Shown: piece after piece, positions 25,501 to 38,200 of the stretch
Layout: every line of letters starts with the position of its first letter
Position numbering within the stretch: the stretch's first letter is position 1
NCBI GenBank assembly: GCA_001724265.1
Contig: MEDY01000002.1
Coordinates: 62,001 to 126,000 of the forward strand
Reading direction: 5' to 3'
Length of the DNA stretch: 64,000 nucleotides
Source: Rhizaria sp. SCN 62-66
Lineage: Eukaryota; Rhizaria, unplaced
The notes under the pieces: generated by a model
What the model saw: the letters and a program-made list of their open reading frames with translations, nothing else
The model's database searches: none
Told to the model about the DNA's origin: nothing
Position numbers and translations under genes: made by a program

Positions 25501-28500
25501 GCCGGTCTCAGTGCCGGTGGCGGCGGCGGCGGCGGCGTCATGCACGGCGCCCAGGCGCCCGCGGTGACGGTCAGTGTGACCCAGGGCGGGCATGGCGTCG
25601 TGTCGCCGTCGCCGACCGGGTTTAACACCGCGACTGGCAGCGCGGGCGGCAGCGTTGGCAACCCCGCCAGCCACCAAGCCACGCCGCAGGTCACCACCGT
25701 GGGGCTCAGCAGCAGCGGCGGCACGGGCAGGGTGGGGCGGCATCGCCGCTCGCAGTCGGGCTTTCGCGACTCGTCCGTGTTCTCGCCGCTGACGACGCTG
25801 ACCACCACCACGGCGGGCGCGGCAAGTGCCAACGCGGCCAACAGTGCGGCGCCGGCGCCGAGCGTGGTGATCGCCGAACACCTGAGCGGCGGCGGTGGAG
25901 GCGGCATGGTCCCGGGCACCACAGGCACCTCTAGCCGCGGCCACTCGCGCTGCAACAGCGCCACCAGCGCTGTGCTCAACGCGCTCATCCTCAACACCAA
26001 CGCCAACACCAGCGGCACCACCTCGGGCACCACGTCGCCGCCCTACAGCACCACCGGCGGTGCCGTCGCGAACGCGGGCGGATCAGGACCCATGCCTCAG
26101 CTGTTACCCATGGGTTCCATGGGTTCCGCGCCGATGCCCACCATCGGCGGCTTAACCACCGGTCCCTTGCCGATCCGCCGACTGTCGAGCCACTACCACA
26201 GTAACTCGAGCTCCGCCAACGTCAACGGCGTTGCCGGTCTGTATGCCAGCGGCTTCACCTACGAGGACGAAGGCGACGACCCAGTGTTCTACTCGAAGCC
26301 CCACTCGAGCCGCAACAGCTTCCTCCTCACCAACGCCGCGGCCGCCGCCGCAACTGGCTCTGCTGCCGGAGCCGGCGCGGCGTGCCCGACTGCGAGCGCC
26401 AACACGACTGCGATGGCCCAGGCCGCGGCGTTCGCGTCGCTGCGCAGCCACGACCCTCTGCTGAACCCCACGCACTCGGGCTCTTCCGCGCCCAGCGGCA
26501 GCGGCCACGGCTCCGGCGTTGCGCAGCCGCTCTACTCGGAGGCGGGCGTGTTGCTGCCAGTCGCGGGCGCGCCCGTGGTGTACTCGCGGCCGCCCTCGCG
26601 CGCGCGGTCGCCGCATCCGTTCATCCGCTCTCTGTCCCCGCTGCACTCGGCGCTCAGCGGCGCCGCGGGCGCTGCTGGGGCGGGAGATGCTGGGACGGGC
26701 GCGGGCAGCAGCGCGGGCAGCATGGTGACTGCGCTGAACAAGGCCGGCAGCGACGGACCGAGCGCGAACATCTTGCATAACAGCGCCGACCTCGCCAACG
26801 GCTCCGTTCCCGGCTCCATCGAGTTGCCGGTCACCTCTACGCGGTCGCGTCGCGCATCATTCAACCACGGCAGCGCGACCCTCGGCGCGGGCGCCGGCGC
26901 CGGCGGGGGCGCGACGGTGGGCTTGGGCTCGTACGTGTCACTGGCCCCCGCCGCCGCGGGCGCGGGCGCGGGCGGTGAGCCGAGCGCAGTGCTGTCGCTT
27001 CTGTCGCCCGCGATCCACGGCCACAGCCACTTCCCCGCCACGATGTCGGCCGCCGGCGCGCACGCGAGCGCCGGCGGCGGCGTCCCGGGCAGCAGCGACA
27101 GCACTGCGCCCGGCACCAGCTCGCGCCGCAGCAGCACGCACCGGCTGCTGTCGCGGCGCAACTCGCGCCAGCAGCCGCTCGCGGCCACGCCCGCGCTGGC
27201 GCAGGCCGCCGCCGCCGCGACCACGGCGGTGGCCGCCTCGGGGGTCGCGAGCAGTGCTCACGGACACGCCCACGGTCACCCGCACGGTCTGAGCCCCGAC
27301 GCGTCCGAGGCCAGCAGCCCGGCCCACGGCCACAGCATCGGCCACCGCCACCACAGCGGTAGCGGCGCGCTGCTGGGCTCGGGGCCGGGGTCCTCGAGTG
27401 CGAGTGCGGCCCACACCCACCCCAGTCTCGACGACAGCACCACGGGCCCCTCGACTGGGGTCCACACGCGCGCGCTGACCGCCGAGGCCGGTCAGGCTGC
27501 AGGGGCCCATAGCGGCAGCGCTGGCGGCGCTGCGCCGTCGAGCGCAAACGCTGCCAGTGCCGGTTCTGCGGCGACGCCGTTGATTGTGGTGCCCCCGGAC
27601 GTCTTGCTCTCCCCTACCGGGCCTGTGACCGCCAGCGCGAACGACGCCGCTGCACCGGAGAGACTGACCACCACTGTCCCGGCCGCCGTCGCCCCTGGCG
27701 TCAGTGTCCCGACCGCGGCCGCGACTAGCGCACCTGCGGCCACGAACGCTGCGACCACCGTTAGTAGTGCTACGACGGCGGCGACAACGGCGACGGCGAC
27801 GGCGACGACGGCGACATCGGCGCGCATTGCTGGTGTTACCCAAGGCACCAATAAAGCATTCATGGAGCGTCCCGTCACCGACTCGCTCGAGATTTTCCGG
27901 TCCACAGCCGCGCACGCCCCCACGGTGATGTACGCCCACGGCAGCGCCGTCGCCGGTAGCGGCGCTGCGGGTGGCAGCCACGCCGGCGGCAGCAGCTCTG
28001 CCACTGGCGAGGCCCACGCGCCGGGCACGCTCTCCGCCGCCGCCAACCACAACAATAATAACAACAACAACAACAACAGCAACAACAACGGCAGCGGCAG
28101 TAACGCTGCCGGCAACGGCCAGCCCCACGCCGCCAACGCGGCCAGCGGAGCCGCCGCGGGCGCGGGCGCTCAGCCCCCAGCGTGCGGCCTGCCCGACTGT
28201 GACGACGGCGTTGCGGGCCCCGGCGGTGCTGGTGGTGCGTCCAGTCCGCAGCGGCGGCGCGCGCGCGCGCCGCGGCGGCGGTCGAGCAAGAAGGTCGCCG
28301 CCGAGGCCGCGCTCAACGCCGCGCTGGGGGCGACGCGCGGCACAGGCGCAAGCGCGGGCACCTTCTCGGCCGTGGCCGCGCAGACAGTGATCGTGACGAC
28401 CCCGCTGGCGTCGGTCCTCAGCAGCGACGGCACGGTTGTCAACACGGTGGCGCTGGCGGCGATTCCTGACGTCGACGACTCGAACCTGAGCGACAGCAAC

Positions 28501-31107
28501 AGTGACAGCGGCAGCAGCACGCGTAGTGACAGCAGCAGCGGCAGCTCCAGAAGCGACTCAAGCAGCGCGACACTGGGGACGCGCGCACTCAACCGCAAGA
28601 CTAACGCTAAGGACAAGAAGGAGAAGATCGGCAAGCTCGTCGACCACTCGAAGCGCACACGCACCGCCCCCGTGCCCAGCTTCCTCCACCCGCACATCAT
28701 CACCGAGGAGAAGATTGACACCAGCAGCAGCCACAGCAGCAGCAGCAGCAGTTCAGCTCACCTCGAAGGCAACAACAACAACAGCAGCAGCAGCAGCAGC
28801 AGCAGTAGCAGCAGTAGCCAAAGCAGCAGCCTCATCGTCGTCGCCGCTCCCGCCGCCCCCAGCACCGGAGTCCTCGCGTCCGGCGCCGCCTTGGCCTCGG
28901 CCGCGACGGGCGCCGTCTACGCCAGCTCCGGCATCGCCGCCGGCGGGTATCCGCTGCCGACGGGGCCCGAGCTGCAGATGCATGAGCACTACTCCCGCAA
29001 CAACAGCCGCGCCACCAGCCACCGCAAGCGCAGCGGCAGCAGGCACCGCCGCCGCCGCCACCGCAACCGCCATGCGGGCGCCGGCGCCACCGGCGGCAGC
29101 AGCGGCAGCGGCGGCCACGACCACGGCCACAGCCGTCATGGGGGAAGCATCGCAGCCGTGCCGGTTCACACCGCCAGCGGCGGCGGCGGCGCTGAGACGT
29201 CGCACCTGCCGAAGCTGCCCATGGTCACGCGCGCCTCATCCACGGCGACCGCGGCGGCCGGCACGTCGCTTGTGCCCCGCGGCTCCGGTGTCTCCGGTGT
29301 CTCCCGCGGCTCCGGCAAGTCTCACTCAACGACGGTCAGCGCGGCCTTCGCCGAGGCCCGCGCCGCGCGCGCGCGCCGCCGCGGCGAAAAGGACGCGCTG
29401 CTGCTGGAGGCGCTTAACGGCACGCAGCAGTACGAGGAGTACCGCATGGAAGTTCTGCTGCATCGACTAACGCGCTTCACCAAGAACACGCGCGAGGAGC
29501 TCATGGCGACCGCGCACGAGGCCCTGGCCGCGTTCATCTACACCCAGATCGAGCTGCACACCACGCCAGGGCTGGAGCGCTGGCGCGCGCACCGCCGCCT
29601 GCGGGCCCGCAACCCTGACTGGAGCCTCGAGATGGGCTTCGGGCTGCACATCGGCTGGGCCATTGAGGGCGCAATTGGTTCTCGCAACAAGATCGATGCC
29701 AGTTATTTGAGTTCGAACGTGAACCTGGCGGCTCGCCTCGAGGGCGCGACGCAGCAGTATGGAGTGCACGTTCTCATGTCGGGCCACTTCGTCGTGCTTC
29801 TGCACCCGGACATCCGCGCGCGCTGCCGCCACCTCGACTGCGTCACCGTCAAGGGCTCCACCGTGCCGCTTGACCTCTACACGTTCGACCTCGCCGACGC
29901 CATCATTCCCAACACCAACTGGGCGGCGCTGACGAACCCGTACCGGTCGGGCGCCAACGGCGGACTGGCCGCGGCGGCCGCGGTGGGCGGCCCGGGCGAG
30001 ATGATGCAGCCGCGGCGCCCGCTGTTCCCCAACTTTCCCGGGTTCAACCGCTCTTCCCCGCTGCACCAACAGTACCAACAGGCGCTGGCGTTGCAGCAGG
30101 CGCGCCAGCAGCAGGCGCTCACTCAGCAACAGCTGTCACAGCAACAGCACCAGCCGCAGCTACAGACGCAGCAATCACAGTCTCAGCCACAACAACATCA
30201 GCAGCAGCAGCAGCAGCAGCAAGTGCAGCAATCTCACCCCGCTTCGAACGCTGCTTTCGTCGCCGAGAATGGCGCCGCTGCGAACGCGTCTGTGATGAAC
30301 GTCAACACCGCCGCCGCCGCCGCCGCGCTCGCCCGCCGTCCGCCCATGCCCGGCGCTGCGGGGTTCTTCCCCCACACAGTCACGCACGCGCACGGCACTG
30401 CCGCCGGCGCGGGCGGCTTAACTTCCGGCCAGCAGCAGCAGCAGCAGAACATGGTTATGTCTCCCGAGACTGAGTCTCTGCTGCTTGCGGCCGGCTCCGG
30501 CAGCGGCGGCACCCCCACCACGGTCGCCGCGGCGGCCGCCGCAGCCGCCGCGGTGGGCGCGGCCGCGGGCTCTGGCGCTGGCGGCGTCATTGGCGACACG
30601 CCCAGCAATGCGGCCACGGCCGGCAACGGGTTTATGTTCGGCGCAAACGGCGAGATGAACAGCCCGTTCAACCGGATCGACCTCGCCGCCGCTGCCGCCG
30701 CCGAGGCCGGCGACTCGACTAGTATGGACACGCCGCTGAACATCACCACCAACGCCGTGAACAACATCAACAACGCCGCTGCGTTCGCCAACGCCGGCGG
30801 CGCTGGCAGCGCCAGCGGCGGTTCCAACGCCACAGCGGCTGCTGCTGCGGCCGCGCTCGCGGTTGCCGCGGCCTCTGCCGGCGCTGGCGTCGGCAACAAC
30901 GCCGCGGCGTGGCTGCAGGGCAACCGCCGGCTCACGCAAGGGTTCGACCGCTTCTCCTCCTACGGCGCGCCGTCGACCGCGATCCCGCTCACCGCCGCCG
31001 CCGCTGCCGCTGCCAACGCCAACGCCAACACCAGCAACCACAGCGGCAGAGTCGGCAGCGGCAACGCGGCCGACGCCGCGTCTATCTCCGGCGCCGGCGG
31101 CATCACT

Positions 31108-31148
<41 letters not shown>

Positions 31149-32162
31149 TGGCCTGGACACGAGTCTGCTGGGGCCGCTGCCGCCGCAGTCGTGGCTGCCG
31201 ACGATGCGGGGCCGCCGCGCGTCGCTGGACAGCTCGCTGGTGCTAACGATCGCGCAGCAGCACAGCCTTAGCGGCGCGCACGGCGGCGGCGGGCCATCGA
31301 TCACGCCCAGTCTCGCCGCGATGCACCTGGGCCCCTCGCCGAACAACCAGCAGCAGCACATGCACCACACGATGCTGCAGAGCCAGCAGCTGCTGCAGGG
31401 CCAACAGGGTATGTTCGGCGTCAACGCCACTCCGGCTGCCGCCAGCACGGCGATCGTAACCTCCGGCCTGAACAACAGCACGGTCTCGCCCGGCCTCGGC
31501 AACCCCGGCACTGGCGCTGGCGCTGGCGTTGGCGTCGTGAGTGTGACCGGCGGCGGCGGCGGCTACCAGGGCCGCATGCGCCGCCGCGGTAGCCAAGCAT
31601 TCCTGACCGGCCACCTCCCCCTCAGCACCACCAACGCCAGCGCTCTGGGTGGCGGCGGCATGACGGGTGGCAGTGCCGCCGGTTTGATGGGGACGGCCAG
31701 CGTCCGCTCGTCGTCTGTGCATCCCCTCGCGGCCACTACCAGCGGCGCGCTGGTCGCCACGCCGGCGCCGGCGCAGATGGGCCAGAGCCAGGGGTCCGCT
31801 CACGGCCACGGGTATGGACACGGGCACGGCGGCCGAGGCAGTCAGAACAACACGACGTCCGACGCTGCCAGCGCGGCGAGCCTCGCTGCCGGTACCGTGA
31901 CCCCCAGCATCAACAACGCGGGATACAACCGCATGACCACGACCGGTGGCAACAGTCAGCAGCAGCAGCAGCAGATGCAACAGCAGCAGCAGATGCGGAA
32001 TGCCGGGTTCTTCAACCCGCCGTTGTCGACCCGGAGCACGCTCAGCAACGTCAACAACGTTAACGGCGGCAGCGGCAGCTTCGCCACGGGCCTCAGCGCC
32101 TTCTTCGCGCCCAACGTCAACAACAGCAACAATACCACCGCGGCAGACTCCAATGTGTACGC

Positions 32163-32234
<72 letters not shown>

Positions 32235-35200
32235 ACAGCAGCAGGGTCCCAACGGCGAGGACAGCGACGTGTCGTTCCTCGGGGCGATGGGCCCTAGAGT
32301 CGCGTACAATAACAACAACAATAACCACATTCACCGGCGCACGAGCAGCACTCAGCCGCTGCTCAACGAGAGCCTCAGCGGCAACAACCCCAACCTGCAC
32401 AATGTAAGTACCGCCAGTGCCAATGTAAGTACCCTGCCCGGACTGCTCCGCGTGCCCTCGGCGACCCCGCTGTCGCCCCGGTCCACCCTGACCAACTTCG
32501 CGGGCGTGAATGCCGCTCTGGGCGGCATGGGCATTACGCGTGCGAGCTCCGTGCGGCCGCTTGAGATCGATCCGAACGCGTTCTACGGCAACCCTAACGG
32601 GCCCGTGGCTGCCAACAACAACATCGTGACCGGCGGAATGACTGGAGGCGGCGGGAGCACGGGGCACGGCGGCCACTACGGCGCAGGCAGCACCGGTCCC
32701 GGGCAGTTCGGCGTCGTGAGCGCGATGATGAACAACAGCAACGTTGGCGGCGGAAGTAATATCAACATCAACAGCAACATGAACGCTGCGGGCTTCTTCG
32801 CGCCGCCGACCGTCGACATCACCGGCGGCGGCGGCAGCAGCGCCACTCCCGGTGTGTACTCCTTCTACGCCGCCGGCGGCAACGCGGGCAGCACGGCCGG
32901 GGTCAGCGCCACCGGGGGCGGCGAGACCCGGTCCCCGCCGGCCGCGCTGAGCATGCTGCGCGGCATGAGCATCCACCGGCCCGTGTCGTCGCTCTCGGCG
33001 CTGGCGTACAACAACCTCCTGAACAACGCCGCCGCCGCCAATGCGAACGCCGGGTCTCAGGGCGGTGTCGCGTCGCCGTCACATCAGCAACAGCAGATGC
33101 ATCTCATGTACCAGCAGCACCAAATGCAGCTGCAGCACCTCCAGCAGCAGCACCAGCACCAAATGCAGCAGCAGCAGCAACAACAGCAGCAAATGATGAT
33201 GTCCGGCGGCGTCTGCGTCTCGCCCCCGCTGCCGCACGAGTCTACCACGCCCGGGCTGCAGGCCCACTCGCACGGCGGCGCGGGCGGCAGCGACCACGGC
33301 AGCGCCGCTGGCTCCAACGTCGCCGCCGCGGCCAACAACGCAGCGCAGGCGAACGCAGTGGTCGGCGTGGGTTCGCCAGGCAGCGTCACGTCGATGCTCT
33401 CGTTGCACCAGCAGCAGCAGAGGCAGCAGCAGCAACACGGTGGCCACATGGGCTCTCCGCGCAGCACCGGCTCTGGCTTCGCTGCCGCCGTCGCTGGTCT
33501 CGCTGGCGGCGTCACCGGGCACACTCCCCCGATCGACGCGGCCCACGCTATGTCGACCAGTGTGCACGGCAGCACCGGCAGCGGCGGCGGCGTTTCCGGT
33601 CACGGCTCTTCCGGTGCGAACATGGCGGCAGCGGCCGGTTTTGCGACGCCGCGCAACGCGGGCATGATGCCCATGTTTGAGCGGACCAACTCGCAGATCC
33701 ACCTGCAGCAGCAGGCGCAGCGGCAGCTCATGCAGCAGCACCAGCAGATGCCCGGGCTGACTGGGCCCGGCTCGCTGTCCGTCGCCGCGGTCGCCGCCGC
33801 CGCCGCCACAGCCGCCGGCCTCACCCTCAACCAGGCCCCGGGCTCTGACGGAAGTAATCCTTTCACCAACGCCGGCGATACAGGCGCTGGCGCTGGTGCC
33901 GCCGGTAGCACTGGTGGGAGTAAGTCTTTCAATCTGCTCTCGCAGATGAACTGGCCCGATGTGAACCTTGCGCAACTGCAGTTTCTCGTCTCGAACGGTT
34001 TCGGCTCCGCGCCCCTCGCCTCCCTCCGCATCCCCTACACGAACCTGCCGTCGACGGTGCGCACGAGCATCAACCGCGAGCGCCGCCGCACGCGCCGGTC
34101 CACCGCCGTCGGCGCCGTCGGCTCCAGCGGCGGCAGCGTCGGCAGCAGCGACGGCATGAGCCTCAACGCCGGCGCCGGCCTGCCGTCCCCGTCGGTCGCC
34201 GCCGCAGTCGCCGCCGCCGCAGCCGCGGCTGCTGCTGGCGGGAGCGCCGCTGCTGCGGGGGCCGGTGGCAGCGCGATGGCTCGCATCCCGGCGACGTACA
34301 CACTGAGCGACGCGCTGAACGCGATGCTAGCGGCCGCGGGCAGCGAGTCCGTCTCCGCCGTCGCCGCCGCGGCCGCTGCCTCGGCTGTCATCGGCGGCGG
34401 CGGCGGCATCAGCGGCACTCCGCAGCTGTCTCAGACCCCCGGAGTTGGCGCGACTTCTAACAGCCCCGGCGTTGCTGGCGGCGCTGGCGGCAACACGGCC
34501 TCGGCCACGCCCAACTCGAGCGCAAACGCAACCGCGAACGCCGCGACGGTGGGTGCCAGCAACGGGATGACGATGCCGCTCTCGCCGCTCTCCCCGCCCG
34601 TGTCGTCCCGCGGCACGCTGCCGCCGCCGCAGTCGCTGCGCGCAGGCAGCAACACCAGCAGCAGCGGCGCCAACAGCGCCGGCGCCGGCGCCGGCGGCCA
34701 CCACCACCTCCACGGCGACCCCCAGGGCGGCAGTAGAGGCAGCGGCGGCAGCAGCGGCGGCAACGTCTTTTTCAACGTCAACACCTCCCCCATGAACACC
34801 AGCGTGACTGGGTTCAGCCCCGCCTCAGCCGCCGCCGCTGCCGCCGCCGCCGCGGCCGCGAGCGTGCTGGCCAGCGGCGGCTCCGCCACCCCGGGCCCCG
34901 GATACAGCCACGGGTCGCTGCGATCGCCGCACCATGGCCACGGCCACGCGCACGGACAGCTGCTCCAGCAAAGCGGCCAGTTCGCCGGCGGTAACATGGC
35001 TCAGCTGCAGCACCCGTTCACGCCCTCCAATGCGCACAACAACACCACTGGGAGCAGCGACCCCGCGCTTACCCCCGCGCACACGCCGGCCTCGCATGCC
35101 GGCAGCGCCGCGGGCGGCGTCGGCGGGATGACCAGCGCCGGCGGCGCGGGGATGCCGCTGTTCCAGCGTACCCCCTCGATCACGCGGGGCGGGTCCTCAG

Positions 35201-38200
35201 GCCGTCTGGGCCCGCATGGCCACAGCCAGTCGTCGGCGGCGCTCCGCAGCAGCAGCACGGGCCGCACCGCGTCGCTGCTCTCGCCGCTGCACAACAACAG
35301 CGGCTACGGCGGTGGCCTGGGCAGCGGCAGCAACGCCAACACGATGTTCACGTTCAACGGCATCCCATCCACGGTGGCGGCCAACGGCGCCAACAACGGC
35401 GGGTTCGTGAGCTACGGCCTGGGACTTTCTCTGAGTCCGTCGCAGCATCAGCAGATGATCCTGCTCCATCAACAGCACCAGCAACAACAACAGCTGCTGC
35501 TGCAGCAGCAGCAGCAGCAGCAGCAGCAGAGTGGCCCTTCGTCGGGCAGCTTGACGTCCCGCAACAGCATCCTCGGCGGCGCGCGCGGCCGCTTTATGCC
35601 CGCCACAACCCCACTGTCTGCCGCGAACCTCAACGCCAACGCCAGCGCCAGCGGCAACAGCGGCTTCGTCACGGTCATGCCCCCCACGTCGCTCACCATC
35701 ACGCTGAACAACAGCAACCACGGCAACACCAACAACAGCAGAAGCGCGTTCAGCCACGGCAACCCGAACGTGCACTCGCCCAACGGCGACACGACCACGC
35801 CGATCGCGACCCCCGTGGCCCGCAAACAGATCCAGTCGCCGCGCGCCACCGCGGCCGGCCCCGGTGCCGCGGGGGTCGCCGGTGTTGACGCCAGCGACAC
35901 TGCCACCGACGGGGTCGAGAGTCTCCTCGTCGGCGGCGGTGGCGGCGGCGGCGGCATCGGGACTCGCGCGTTCGGCTTCGCGGCGTTCGAGACTGACTCG
36001 CCGGCTATCACGGAGGTGGGCGCGACCGCGGGCGGCGCTGGGGTGCGTTCGCAGTCTGCCGCCGCGGGCTTCAACAACAACAACAACGCCAACAACACCA
36101 GCGTTAGCAGCAACAAGAACAACAACAGCAACCTGACCCCGAGCCAGGGCGTTGTTGCCGTGACCACGCTGACCCCGGGTGTCAACGCAATCGCGGTTGT
36201 GCCCATCGCGCTTAGCAGCAGCAGCAATACGACCAACCCGCAGCAGCAACAGCAGCAGCAACAGAGTCAGCAGCAAGGGCTGTCGGCGGCGGACGGTGGC
36301 CCCACCACCAGTGTGTTCGGCGCCTCCACGGCCTCGACGCCCCCGATCCAGCTGCAGCTGCCGCCGCACGCCAACGGCAACACGTCCGTGCAGCTCAGCA
36401 GCGGGGATCTAAGTGCCGCCCAGCAGCAGCAGCAGCAGCAGTCGATGAGCCCTGCGTCGCTGCTCCGGCGCTCGCTGCCGTCGCCGAGCTCAAACAAGGG
36501 CACCCGTCACCATAAACACCAGCAACAACAACAGCAGCAGCATCAGCAGCAGGGCGGTGTAGGCATGAACAGTGGCGTCGTGGCCGTCACCAACAGCTCT
36601 TTCGTCAGCAACACCGGCAGAGTCGCCGGCGCCGGCGCTGGTGCTCATGGAGTCGTCGGCGTGACCGTGTCGAGTGGCGATGAATCCAGCCCCGTCAAGC
36701 AGGCCTTCCACGCGAAGTTAAGCCGCCTCGGCGCACTGGCCCCGCTGCAGCTGCCGAGCGACCACGACTCCGCGGGACGGCTGCCGCTGGTCTCGCCGCT
36801 GTCGCCGGACGCCAAGGCGCGCGCGCCGAGCCCCAACGGCAGCGGCGATGACAGCGACAGCGGCAGCCCCACGCAGCCCCACGGCACCGTCGGCGTCCAC
36901 GGCAACGGCAACTTCGGCGTGGCGCCCGTCTACGGGATTAAGACGAGCGCCGCTGACTCCGCAGACACGATGCCCTCCGCTCGGGGCTACGGCGTGTCTG
37001 ACGGCACTGAAAGCCAGCACAGTCAGGGCCAGATGCGGCCCCGCGGCCGCGGGCAGGCGTTTAACTTCGCGCCCGATCCCAGACCGAGCAACGCCAACGG
37101 TAACGGCAACGGGAATGTCAGTACCACAAACGCGCGCACCAACGCCCGCAACAGCACCGACACCATCGCCAGCACCGTCAGCTCTGCTCACAACAACACG
37201 AACAACAACGACGCCAACGTCAACGTCAGCGCCGAAGGGCCGGCGATGAGTCCCCGCGCCTCTGACGATATGTCGCAGTACGGCGGCAGCCGCATGGCGC
37301 CCCGGCCGCGGCACAGGCGCGGCCCGTCGATCGACCTCAACCCGCGCCGCCAGTCCGTCGTCGAAACAGAGGACAGTACAAACATTGACGCGGCCGCCGC
37401 GGCCACAGCGGCTGCGGCGGTGACGGCGGCTATGCGCGCGAGCGCGAGCACAAACGCCAACCGCGGCAGCTTCAGCAGCCTCGGCGGCAACAACAACAAC
37501 AACAACAACACCGGTGCGAGCGACGTCCACAACACCAGCAGCCACCGCGACAGCGCGCGCACTGTGTCCAGCGTCATCACCACCTCGGGCACCGCCGCCG
37601 CCAGCGGGGCTGCCGCCGCCGCCGGTGGCGGGAGAGCCAGCTCCACGTCGGATTCGCACCCGTCGCGTACCTCCGCTGGCGCCAGCGCCTCGAGAGACGG
37701 CGGCGTCGCCAGAAGTGCAAACGCGGCCCTGGGCTCCAACGTCTCCGCCGCTGCCGCCGCGGCCGCTGCTGCCGCGGTGGCCGGCGCCGCCGCCGTGGTC
37801 GCCGCAGCAGCAGCCGCGACACAGGCCGGCGGCGGCTTTAGCGACGAGCTGCTGTCGTCCCTCTCCGTGCACACTACCGGCAACAACAGGGCGTCTGAGA
37901 ACGCGTCTGGCAATGGGCCGACGCCGCCGCCGCAGCTGCAGGCGCGCGCGCTCACAAAGACCCAGTCGCAGCCCCCCTTGCAGTCGCACGCGCCCTCGCA
38001 CGCGCCCTCGCACGCGCACTCGGAGGCGTTGGCACTGTCACAGACGCGGGCGCTGCCTCAGGCGCACGCCGCCGGCCGCTCTGGGGCCGTGCTAGACGCG
38101 AGCATCGGCGGCAAGATGACGGTGCTTCCACCCACCGGCCCCGCCTTCGTACCGACGGACGACCGCTACAGCGACGCCGAGGACTCGGACTCGGACTCGA

